Source of the DNA: Dendrocalamus latiflorus
Lineage: Eukaryota; Streptophyta; Magnoliopsida; Poales; Poaceae
Direction of reading: 5' to 3'
Length of the DNA stretch: 64,000 nt
Assembly: GCA_017311315.1 (NCBI GenBank)
Contig: CM029631.1
Coordinates: 7,498,514-7,562,513, forward strand
Shown: positions 35,920 to 45,329 of the stretch, piece by piece
Position numbering within the stretch: position 1 is the stretch's first letter
How the letters are laid out: each line of letters opens with the position of its first letter
Position numbers and translations under genes: made by a program
Notes under the pieces: generated by a model
What the model saw: only the letters and a program-made list of their open reading frames with translations
Told to the model about the DNA's origin: nothing
Databases searched by the model: none

Positions 35920-37819
35920 GTAGCTTAATTAAGTTGGTCGAAATGTTTGCGTGGATGTGTTTGGCACAGTAAAGTAACATGTTTGAGCAATGAAGAGCGG
36001 GGACAATATATAGTGTTCATTCCTCCAAAAAAAAAATCTCTTACTGGGCAGCTATATATGCACTACTACTACTACTTACTAATCGCTTAGCAAGAGCATA
36101 AGTCTATATATGAACCTGAAAACTTTTGAAATGACACATTTATCCAAACGTTCTCCAGAATCCATCATGCTGCCTGAATAACTGAGTTCCCTCTGCCCTT
36201 TATTTCCTGCAGCTGCAGCTAGCTAGGTCCATCACTTACCAGAAACCACATGATTTGAGCTGATTGATCAGAGCATTTCCTTGCCCCTGCAGTAAACATT
36301 CCCATGCAAACCACACACGCATTTATACTACTAACTTATTAGCAGCCATCCTCAGAGCCGTTCTGCAAACAGAGCCTGATCAGCTTTGGCGGCATGGGTC
36401 AAAGATGCTAGTACTACTATTAACCAAAACCATGCATTAAGTGGGCATCCAGCATCCTTTGCTCTTTTTGACCACCAAGAATCTAAACACCCTTTTACCC
36501 AATCTGTTTGTGATCCACCTTGAGCAGTGAAGAAGATGCACCTGCTGCACTGCACTGCACTGCTTGAGCAAAAGGAGAAGCAAAGGGCATTCAATTCATT
36601 GTGCTGCTCACATGCGCATTACATAGCCACACACTACTAACCATATTCATGCATGCCTCTCTATCTCCTGCTTTTTTCCTCCCTTTTCTTCTTCCTCCTT
36701 CCCATGCAATGTATGCATAGACACCAACAACTTTACCTTTGCTGGCAGCAGCCTCTTTGATCGTCTGCCTAAATTGAGCTCTTTTTGGACTGTGGCTGGA
36801 GCATTTCTTCGTGCCGTAAAAACGTGACAGCCTCCGTTGCATGCCTAGCTGCTTGTAGCGGCTACTCATGGCTACTACTGCAGCTACGGCTACAGCTACA
36901 TCTACAGGGCATGCATTTGCAGCGTCCACTGTCCAGTGCTACCATTCCAAAGTCCTAACTACACTAGCTGATGAGTTTTACAGGCCTAGATGAGATAGGT
37001 AAGAGCCCAAAGCCTTCTGACTAGTTGGGTGTAGTACTAGAGCTGTGGCTGCACAAGTCCATGCCTACACGCCACAACAGTTTGTTTCCTTCCTTGCCGT
37101 CTGTTTGCTGTCCGTGTAATCGATCTCTGTGGTTCTGTCAGTCATGTGTCAACGATGAAGCAGAATCAGCTAGCGTTGATGTGGTTCAGAGTTCAGACTC
37201 CAGGCTGGTGATGGAATCTCGGCGACGGAACCGGAACATTTTACACCGCGCGGTTGGTTTCCTTCCGTGCGTAGAACACGAACTTCTGTCTTAGTAAAAC
37301 AAAAACAAGCTGTGCGCATTTCAGCAGTACCATGTCACAGTGAATCAAGGCCGTCCGATTGGTCAAAAAGCGTCCATCAGAGGGCTGAGATCCAGTTGGA
37401 AATTAAGATGAAAGGCGGTAGTGCCGATGCATCGAGTATTACAGGGACAGCCCAGCTAACAACGGGCAGGTCCTGATTCCTGGAGTGCAAGGAGGACCAC
37501 CTGCACTGCACACACACACACACTCATTATCACCACAGTCTCATTCATTCTCTCTCTTTCCCTTTCTCTTTTTTTCTTTCTAGACTTCAGCGCAGTGCAA
37601 CTCCGGGGGAGACCGGGCCTCATTTGACGAAAGGGACGTATCTCAGGAGCGGTGCCTGTTGAGGGCCAGAAAACGGGTGGGCCATTCGCTCCACCGTCCT
37701 CCAATTCGTGGTCGTAGGAGCGATTTGTGCGCGCGTAGCCGTACCCGAGGAGGACAGCTCCAAGAGCAGGACATGATTCGGGCGGCAACACCGCTCCATC
37801 AGCCGCTCGCGCACACAAC
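35920..37819. other. Intergenic region with a small unassigned ORF
   Basis: Most of this interval is plain non-coding DNA. It includes the minus-strand small ORF listed separately and a pyrimidine-rich/microsatellite stretch near 37500-37580. Its right edge is the target site of the 37829-43323 element. Confidence 0.4.
36591..36929 (-). CDS. Small basic ORF of unknown function (112 codons), doubtful
   Basis: This minus-strand frame begins with an Ala/Val-rich stretch of about 20 residues that contains an internal Met. It continues as a basic segment (RRLSRFYGTKKC, then SPKRAQFRQTIKEA). An AAAG/GTAAAG junction inside could be a splice donor near 36740. I recognise no family. It could be a lineage-specific small protein, part of a non-coding transcript, or chance. 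No promoter or polyadenylation evidence is available. Confidence 0.2.
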   Translation of the reverse strand: MDAANACPVDVAVAVAAVVAMSSRYKQLGMQRRLSRFYGTKKCSSHSPKRAQFRQTIKEAAASKGKVVGVYAYIAWEGGRRKGRKKAGDREACMNMVSSVWLCNAHVSSTMN

Positions 37820-37828
37820 GGGCTACCG
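37820..37828. repeat. Left 9-bp target-site duplication of the PMD-bearing MULE
   Basis: GGGCTACCG occurs here and again at 43324-43332, immediately outside the long inverted repeats. A 9-bp duplication is diagnostic of Mutator-type transposition. Confidence 0.9.
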
Positions 37829-38114
37829 CGCGAATTTTTTTTATTTAAGCCCTTTTTTTGAAAAATATTCACATTTAGACCCCTGGTGGTTTTAATTCCG
37901 TTTTTGGACCCAGGGGGTCGGAGCCGTGGATCACGGCGCCGAGGTAACACGTCTCGGCGCCGTGATCGATGGCTCCGAGGCCCCAGGCCGGCACCAGCGT
38001 GGCGACCCGCGTGGTGCCGACGTGGCAGAAGCTCGGCGCCGTGATCCACGGCTCCGAGCTCGGCGTCGTGACTCGTGGCTCCGACCTTGGAGCCGTGGAT
38101 CTTGGCGCCGAGCT
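37829..38114. repeat. Left TIR of the PMD-bearing MULE
   Basis: About 286 bp. Its inner part contains repeated, quasi-palindromic CTCGGCGCCGTGATC/GGCTCCGAG phrases (at least four). Relative to the right TIR it carries an extra stretch of about 27 bp near 38055-38085, otherwise the two arms are highly similar. The terminus differs by a 2-bp CG, so the first base is uncertain by 2 bp. Confidence 0.88.
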
Positions 38115-38734
38115 CCCTGCCACGTGGCGCCTGGCTCCCTGCCACGTCTGCAGACACTCGGCGTCTAGGGTTTGCACGGATCAGGCTTTAACGTTGTCGC
38201 AAAAAAAATTACTAGTTGTATTTTGTTAATTTGAACTGTAATGATTATAAGTTTTGTTAATTTTGTAGTTGTGAATTACAAAACAATTTGAAAAATTGTA
38301 AAACAAGTTTATGTTGATTGGCTCGTTGTAGATGCATAAAAAAATATGGTAATTTTTTTAGGAACGATTGTGTGTAGAACGGTCGATATATAAAATGGTA
38401 AGTGTCTTTTAAGGTTTGATTCCCGTGGTTTTTGCAAGGTTTGTTATTTTGTAGTTGTAATATGGGAACGAATCTGATGAAGTCGTAATAAAAATTTATG
38501 TTCATTGCAGGTTGGACATGCAAACCAAATTAAGCTAAATTTTTTTGCCGAAGGATTGAGCGTAGAAATATCGATGCATATAGTGGTAAGTGATATTTCG
38601 AAGGTGAGTGATATTTTGACATGGCAGGCATGTGGCATGTGTGCAACTCTGTACTTCTAATGTTCAGAATTCCACCACTAGTCCTAACATGCATGCCTTA
38701 GGGAAAATAACTTGCTGGGTCTATTACATTTTGT

Positions 38735-39398
38735 CTATTGGGTGTAGCGTGGTTGTTTCCCCTTTTTGTCACGCCCTGAAGATGGCTCCGCTGCATCCTT
38801 CTTCCTGTCACTCTTGGTCTTGAGAGCTGCCTCCCGAGCTTGGAGCTCCTCCTCCTGACGCTTGATGGCAGCTTCACGCAGACTTAACTGCTCCCGCCTC
38901 CTTTGCAGCTCATCCTCCTTGCCCTTCAGACGGATTTGGTCCACCCTTACGCGACGCTCTTGGTCAAGCCGCATCTGTCGTTCCACCTCGCGAGCCTGAG
39001 TCATCTTGACAAAGTATTGTGCTTTGTTTTCCACCTCCTCTGCCCGGTTATTTGGCCATGCCGGCGACACCCGATCCACCCATTCGATGAACCTGCAAGC
39101 CTATGTGTGGCGTGGTAGATGTCATCGATCAAGTTGAAAAAAGATAACGAGAAACAAATGATTTAGTTGTGGTCGTTACCACGAAGTCGTCATCCAGGTC
39201 AGGACATTTGAAGAACCTACGGCCGTATTTGGCTCGTTGTACTCGATCAGTCCAGACTCCCAACATCGTCCTAAAGCCGCAATGGCACTTCGGGCGCTCA
39301 TGCCACTCCGGCACTTCAAATGGGTCGGACCTCCAGGAAGACATTGTTGTATAGTAGTATTGTGATGCCTTGAGGAGGAGATGTGGTATGGAAGACAT
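38735..39398 (-). CDS. GRF-type zinc finger protein with C-terminal coiled coil (MULE-encoded)
   Basis: Two exons are inferred: 39398-39180 and 39100-38735 (GT-AG, phase 0), giving about 194 aa. A second Met at 39344 may be the true start. Residues about 38-80 form a GRF-like zinc finger: CHCG, then YGRRFFKCP, then after the splice ACRFIEWVD, the C-x-C-G...GRxFxxC...CxFxxW pattern. GRF fingers bind single-stranded nucleic acid in other proteins. The rest (about 100-190) is a long charged coiled coil (repeated RRR-EQL-REAAIKRQEEELQARE) with a Lys-rich tail. Genes of this kind commonly accompany PMD genes in grass MULEs. Whether this protein helps transposition is not known. Confidence 0.72.
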
Positions 39399-39559
39399 AG
39401 TAGGGAGGCCTTTATGTAGGCAGGTTATCTGGTGCAGTGGGCATAGTCCATGGAGAGGATATTTTCGCTTTTCCTGGATTCCAGTGTAGCAATAAATGAC
39501 CCTATGTAGGCTTTTCAGAGACTATAGTCTCCTAATTCCAGTGTAGCCTTTTCAGAGAT

Positions 39560-39800
39560 TGGACCATTCAAAGCCTAGAAAGCTAAAGATCTACGCCCCT
39601 ATATGTGTACAGGCCTACAGGCCTACTCCTGTAAAGGCTAAAGACCTACGCCCCTATATGTGTATGGTTGTGTTGTGTTTTAGTTGTTGTGTTCGTTGGT
39701 GTGTTGATGGCTGTAGTACTTGGTTTTGTTGTCATTTTTTGGTACCCTCCATGTTTACCGTCGTTGCTGTGTTGATGGTTGTAGTACTTGCTATATTTTA
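39560..39800. repeat. Short direct repeats inside the MULE
   Basis: The phrase AAGCTAAAGATCTACGCCCC...TATATGTGTA occurs in two near-identical copies (about 39578 and 39629), and GTGTTGATGG-TGTAGTACTTG occurs twice (about 39700 and 39769). They lie between the GRF gene and the PMD gene. Confidence 0.65.
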
Positions 39801-40241
39801 TGTACGTGCAATCTATGTGTTGTTTCGTGTTGTGACTGGGCAAAGCTGTTTTATTTTAGGTCGTTTGCCTTTTCAGCCGATTGTGCTTTTTCAGGAAGCA
39901 TAAATTCATAAGTAAAAAATTCATAGTTCGTATCATTTGCAGTCGTTTGCAGTAAACATAAATTCATTGCAGGAATTATAGAACAACAAAGTACAGACTA
40001 CGGATTCGAACACAAATATCACATGAATATAACAAATACACATACATACAAACAAGTAGCTCATTACAACACGACCCACAAGCCTACACATAAATATCAC
40101 TGCCTCCTAGCCTTACCCTTACCCTTACCAAGGGCGTCGGTGCCTGGAGTGTAACGGCTAGGCTCCCGGCGTCCCAAGGCGAGTCGACTGGTCGTACGGC
40201 GTGTCTTCGTCACCCGAGGACGCAATGTCGGCGTAGTCATC

Positions 40242-41214
40242 CTAAGTCCATTGGCCCTTAAGCTTGGACCGCGTCGCACGCTGGTACCAAACTTGGTACC
40301 GCCGGAAGTTCTCGTTGCTGTGCGGCTCGTCGTTGTCGTCCACGTGGTCCTGAAAGTGTGCCCACTCCTCAACGTACACGTGGTGGTGCTGCTCGAAATC
40401 TGTGACCTTCTTCTGTCGCCGACGATCAAATCTGCATGTCACGTAAACCAAACGTTAAAAATAGAAAAAGCTCTGTGCAATTGGATTCCAAGGTTAGAAT
40501 TGAAATTGCATGCCACTTACTTGTACAAGGCCACAGACGTGGAGAACTGCGCTACCGGCCACATCTGCCTCATACCAAACTGGCGTGCAACTCTATGTGG
40601 CAGGTGATACTCAACAGCAAAGAAACAGATAAGAGGGCACCTCTTCATGTAGAGGGCCTCGTCTATGCTGCATAGTGCGCTAAACTGAATGGCCTGCACC
40701 TCCGGCTCGGCGTACGGCTCCCACTTAACCTGCATTGAAACAATTTAACGTTTAAGGTCATATACTAACAACTGAAAATCACGAAACCAAATGGAATTAA
40801 CTTACACTGGAGGCCGTGAGCGCATCTAGCTCGTTCGTGTACTCTAGGTAGGCCCTCTTCGTCCGGGCGAAGGGCACTGAGACCTGGTCCCAAAGATATG
40901 CAAGTGTCGGACGTCGACGAGGAGGAACCTCTGCGAACCACGGACGAGGAGGCGAAACTGTGGAACGACCAACTGGTAGACGACACCACATCCACAGCTG
41001 GAGAAGGTAGAGGCAACCACCTACTGTCGCGTTCGGCGAACTCCGACGACACGCCTCGCAGAGGTGGCGGTAAAGGAACGCCAACACCCCGGAAGCCCAG
41101 CTGTACTGCCCCGCCGTGTCCCAGTCGGTGAGGCAGTGGATGTACATCCACGACGCGCTGTCCCCCGTTCCGTCGGGGAAGAGAACGCAGCGAAACAAGT
41201 GCAGGATCCATGCC
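40242..41214 (-). CDS. Plant mobile domain (PMD) exons of the MULE-borne gene
   Basis: Three exons are inferred: 41214-40806, 40729-40521 and 40431-40242, with good GTAAGT donors and GCAG acceptors. They encode the C-terminal two-thirds of a PMD, the domain of the MAIN/MAIL1 family. Visible signatures are FPDGTGDSASWMY, YSWASGVLAFLYRHLC, PWFAEVPPRRRPTLAYLWD, YLEYTNELDALT, VKWEPY, RCPLICFFAVEYHLPHRVARQFG and KLKGQW. The protein stops at a TAG at 40242-40244, whereas sequence resembling a longer acidic tail follows, so the C-terminus looks truncated by a nonsense change. The N-terminal part of the PMD core is not visible. Host MAIN/MAIL1 proteins act in meristem maintenance and transposon silencing. 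The role of transposon-borne PMDs is unsettled. Confidence 0.75.
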
Positions 41215-41310
41215 CTGCAATTATATGTCAAATGATATTAAATCAAACTATGTCAATTTAATCAAAAAGCTCGATTTGTACGACGAGTTGGCTCGATATC
41301 CACCCCTACC

Positions 41311-42302
41311 TGCAGTAGTAGGCAACGGTCTGCTCGTCCGCGTGTGCAGGACACTCTGCGAAAGTCTGCCGGAGCATCTAGCAGCTCGTCATCCCTTCCT
41401 TCTGCATAAGCCCCATGAGAATGCCTAAGATCGCTGAATTCATGAACTGATGGATCTCGGCCAGGGCAATAACGCCTGATCAGCTCAATATCACTTTCGG
41501 TCAGCTCTCCAAAAGGGCGGTCATCGTCAGATTCAACGGCCCTTGCGATCTCGTAAGGCTGCAGATCATCCACAATTTGAACATCCACACTATTGGAGTC
41601 CCTGCAGACTTCTTCAACGTTGCTAGATGGAGCAACGGGAGGAACACCAACATTATCAGGAATGTCTCCTGCATCATAAGCACGAAAACGATGGGATTGA
41701 GACAAAAAAAAAGCAATGACGACAAAAGGCTAAAGTGTTGCTCGACACTTACTGGGATGATTCTGGGTCAATCCCATCTCCTGAGGGGCCGCCACGACAT
41801 CATCAGTCCGACAGTCAACTCGAACTGGTTGAGAAATCTGAACCTCGTTCGGGGCAGATAGAGCATCGGGCACCTCAGGCACTTCTTCCACATCCACCGC
41901 AAGATCCAGTAACGGAGGGTCAAAGGGTGCCTGATCACCTAGTTCTGGTGAATAACCGTGAGGGGTTGGTTCAATGGACACCTTCCGCACAACAAGGTCC
42001 AAACATTTTAACTCATTCCTCATAACCACTTTGACATATTTGTCCCACTCATCCTCACAATGAATTAAGATCAACCGCCTGAGAATTGTGTCTTTCGAAC
42101 CGAAGTGAAGTAACCCCTCAACTGTGATGTTCTCCTCGTTTCCATGACAATGTAGCTTCTCCCGGGCCCTAGCAACCAACTCACTAAACGACGGCCGATC
42201 ACTGAACATCAGAGGCACCCTTTGCATTTCAACAAATTGAACATTTCCATAATCATCACTTGTCACACTCCCTCCATGATATAGGGTTACTACGTTGTCC
42301 AT
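41311..42302 (-). CDS. mudrA-type N-terminal region exons, upstream of the PMD
   Basis: The gene appears to start at ATG 42302 (MDNVVTLYHGG). Exon 42302-41753 resembles the N-terminal PB1-like region of Mutator transposases in grasses: YGNVQFVEMQRVPLMF, then RPSFSELVARAREKLHCHG, then LDLVVRKVSIEPTPHGYSP. It is followed by an acidic Pro-rich stretch. A strong GTAAGT donor joins exon 41668 downward, which encodes the LTESDIELIRRYCPGRDPSV...DLRHSH motif that normally precedes the catalytic region. Instead of catalytic sequence, a CTGCAG/GTAGGG donor candidate at 41310 leads toward the PMD exons. The simple join is out of phase with the PMD frame, so either a different splice site is used or the fusion is broken. 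Confidence 0.68.
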
Positions 42303-42654
42303 CTAGTTCATACACAAAACCAAACTCAATACCTTTAAGCGAAATTTTGGATAAATCACATGCATACTTGTTTAAGCAATAAAATATCTAAATGAACCCT
42401 TTCCCATTCAAACATCTATATATCTAATACGATCCAGATATAGTCACATGAGATTTTCAGTTATAATATGCAGCCTACAATGTCTTTTTTGGAGTCAAAC
42501 AGAACCACCAATATTTATCTAGATATTGTATTAATCACACCAAAAGTCTAAAATCATTATGCCTTCTCGTAGGTACCATAGATATGGAGTGAACATTAAG
42601 CAACAGTGTGTAACATATGTGGAAAAAAATTCACGATATCCGCAATGATTCACC

Positions 42655-43012
42655 TTGAACGCTTGCGGGGGCCGGGGAGGCGGTGGCGGGCGGGGAGGCG
42701 GCGTGGGCCGGGGAGGCGCTGCCGGCCCGGGGAGGCGGCAGGGAGGCGGCCGGGCGCGGGGAGGCGGCAGGGAGGCGACGGGGAGGCGGCCGGGGAGGCG
42801 CTGCCGGCCCGGGGAGGCGGCCGGGGCGGGGAGGCGGCGGGGGCCGGGAAGGCGGCGGGGAGACGGCCGGGCCGGGGAGGCGGTGGCGGCCGGGGAGGCG
42901 GCGGGGGCCGGGAAGGCGGCGGGGAGGCGGCCGGGCCGGGGAGGCGCTGGCGGCGCGAGCCGGGGAGGCGCTGGCGGCCGGGGAGGCGGCGGGGCAGGAG
43001 TCGGGGCTGGGG
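42655..43012. repeat. GC minisatellite inside the MULE (GGGGAGGCGGC-type units)
   Basis: About 360 bp consist of variants of GGCCGGGGAGGCGGC and GGCCGGGGAGGCGCTGGC, with GGGG roughly every 10-15 bases on the plus strand. It lies between the right TIR and the mudrA-like start codon, where the promoter and leader of the minus-strand gene would be. Long open frames here are composition artefacts. Confidence 0.92.
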
Positions 43013-43066
43013 GCTGAGGGCAGACGCGACGCGAAATGGCTCGGCCTGGCCTGTGTAAATGCCGCT

Positions 43067-43323
43067 AGCTCGGCGCCAAGATCGACGGCTCCGAGGTCGG
43101 AGCCATGGATCACGGCGCCGAGCTTCTGCCACGTCGGCACCACGCGGGTCGCCACGCTGGTGCCGGCCTGGGGCCTCGGAGCCATCGATCACGGCGCCGA
43201 GACGTGTTACCTCGGCGCCGTGATCCACGACTCCGACCCCCTGGGTCCAAAAACGGAATTAAAACCACCAGGGGTCTAAATGTGAATATTTTTCAAAAAA
43301 AGGGCTTAAATACAAAAAATTCG
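43067..43323. repeat. Right TIR of the PMD-bearing MULE
   Basis: About 257 bp, the inverted partner of 37829-38114. It ends at AAAAAATTCG directly before the GGGCTACCG duplication. Confidence 0.88.
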
Positions 43324-43332
43324 GGGCTACCG
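43324..43332. repeat. Right 9-bp target-site duplication of the PMD-bearing MULE
   Basis: GGGCTACCG, identical to 37820-37828. Confidence 0.9.
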
Positions 43333-43600
43333 CTACAAAGAGTACGGGTCCGGGTACGTTCTTATAGACCGTATCTTATAACTTTTGATTATAGTTTATT
43401 AATTTAATAAGTGATAATTGCTGAGAAATCGAAGATTATAAACCACTGAAAAACTAAAAAAATCAGGGCCAGAGCAGACAGAATAAACGGAGGCTGCAGG
43501 CTGCGACGGCGAGTGGCCTTTGCATCATGCACAAGTGGCCACTTCACGCTGACATGTCAGCTGTAGCTACTAGTAGAAATGTAGATACTAGTTAGTGTTA

Positions 43601-43820
43601 CCTCCATTTCAAAATAGATACTAGCATTTTTGGACATTGGCCACTAATTTTAATATGTTAATATTACAAATCAATAATAGTTTTGCTTCAGTGATGATAA
43701 CAGTCTAAATACTTTTATGTGCATTTTTATGTACATCGATGGTCAAACCGCCAAAGTTTTAAAACTTTTGGCTAGCTCCCCATTCATTGTAAAACGATGC
43801 CTACTTCGAAACGGAGGCGG
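43601..43820. mobile_element. Stowaway-like MITE (220 bp)
   Basis: The left end CCTCCATTTCAAAATAG is paired with the right end CTACTTCGAAACGGAGG. Flanking TA dinucleotides lie at 43599-43600 and 43821-43822. The interior is AT-rich and non-coding. Confidence 0.8.
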
Positions 43821-43822
43821 TA

Positions 43823-45074
43823 AAGTTTCAGTTAGCATCATGATGGCGCTAATTTAGCGGCGAACTGTGGATCATGTGCCAGTAATTTGGTACGCGAGAC
43901 TAGCTGAACGTACGCGAGATCGATGTTATTTAAATAACCCGTGTAATTATCACTTCGCACTTGCATGCTATATTAGTCCAAGCATCATTATCGTTCTGCA
44001 TCATGCAAACACGTTCTCTCGGCACATGCGCGCTCGAGGCAGGTAGTACAATTAATGAAGTAGTACTTCTGGTCAAAGCATATTTATTGATATCATTCCG
44101 GTAAGCACAGCCAATAGTTTAGTTCTTACAACGTTACATTTCAATGTCGATCTATACTGATGTACCATTTCAAAACTTAATATAATAATATATATATTTA
44201 TAAGTATGTGGTGCTCCATCCTGATATATTATATATCATTGCATTTGCACGCATCTAAAAGCAATTCAAAGGGTAGAAGGCTTAGTGCCTGGACACCATG
44301 GTATCCTATTTCTCTCTATATATATATATATATATATCGGTACAGAATGCAGGCTGCTCTCAACAATTTTAGGTGAAGAAATAGTGCATACCGGCCAAAC
44401 CACCACGGACGGTATTTATATGGATAGACAGATATAGCTGCTATTTTGGGACAGCGTCCAAGCTTCTTTTGAAAATGGCCTGAACATATTCGGATGAACC
44501 GAATTAATAAAAACTGCACAAAGCGTGCGGCAACAAAAGTTATGCCTTTTTCTTTTTGTGTGTGTTTTTCATGAGAATGATTGTAGTTAGTACAGGAACT
44601 TACACACGGAGGTTCAGAGTTTGGATACTGGTGAGGACTGACGATGATAGTGTTTTATCCAAGGATCGAGTTGTTCCTCATATTAGACATGGGCGCGCAA
44701 CACAGTCGTTGGACCATGATCAGATGAACTTGAATCGCAATCGGAGGGCTATGGAATGCCTGTATCGCAAGCAAATAAACCATCTCAACGGTCGGATGGA
44801 CAGATCAATCCGTCAGCAAGCGAGCACACATGCAGCACAGTACACACATTTCTGCTACGGCTACCAGTACAAATACGCTCGTTCTCCCCCCCACCACACC
44901 CCCAACCGGATTCCTGTCGGTTCAGATTTCTGTTCCTGTGGCTGAGCCATCGGCGTTGCAGCAGTTTGCTCTTTTACTCTGTTTGCCAAACCAGTACCGG
45001 AGAGAAGGGCGGACGGCCTGTGGCCTCGTCCTCCCCAAGGAATGTGCCAATCTGCTACGAGATGCAGTAATTAG
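43823..45074. other. Intergenic region with an (AT)n microsatellite
   Basis: This interval is AT-rich with a TATATA run near 44318-44338 and no gene signals. Open frames around 44556-45070 (104-129 codons) lack recognisable domains. Confidence 0.4.
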
Positions 45075-45076
45075 TA

Positions 45077-45329
45077 CTCCTTACTATATTTGTTCTAGTA
45101 AGAGAGTATCCACTTCAATATATTTATCTATTAAGAGAATCTAGAGTATAGTTATTATTATTTTTCGCTCCTTATCTCTACTTAAAAACTTCGAAAGAGG
45201 TTAAGTAGTTGTTACATGTCAGTTAATAGGAGTATGTACGGTTATTTCTCATTAAGTATCTTTCAGTTTTAGTGATTTCTTGATTTGTGCGTATGGTGGA
45301 TTGTGAACAATATAGCGAAACAGAGGGAG
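45077..45329. mobile_element. Stowaway-like MITE (253 bp)
   Basis: CTCCTTACTATATTTG at the left is paired with the complement CTCCCTCTGTTTCGCTATATTG at the right. The flanks are TA (45075-45076, 45330-45331). The ends match the Stowaway CTCCCTCCGT consensus with a few changes. Confidence 0.75.

Larger units (their letters stand above)
37829..43323 (-). mobile_element. Long-TIR Mutator-like element carrying mudrA-N, PMD and GRF modules (5.5 kb)
   Basis: The element has long terminal inverted repeats: left 37829-38114, right 43067-43323. Both run from CGAATTTTTT through TTTAAGCCCTTTTTTTGAAAA and GGGGGTCGGAGCCGTGGATC to GGCAGAAGCTCGGCGCCGTG. The perfect 9-bp duplication GGGCTACCG flanks it. All recognisable coding modules read on the minus strand: a mudrA-type N-terminal region, a plant mobile domain, and a separate GRF zinc-finger/coiled-coil gene. 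No MULE transposase catalytic (DDE) domain or SWIM zinc finger is visible between the TIRs, so the copy is probably non-autonomous. The intact target duplication and recognisable exons suggest a relatively young insertion. Confidence 0.9.

Noticed and set aside
42631..43279. Frames of 184-198 codons on both strands in the MULE minisatellite and right TIR
   Set aside because: They run through a minisatellite and into a terminal inverted repeat, so they are composition artefacts.
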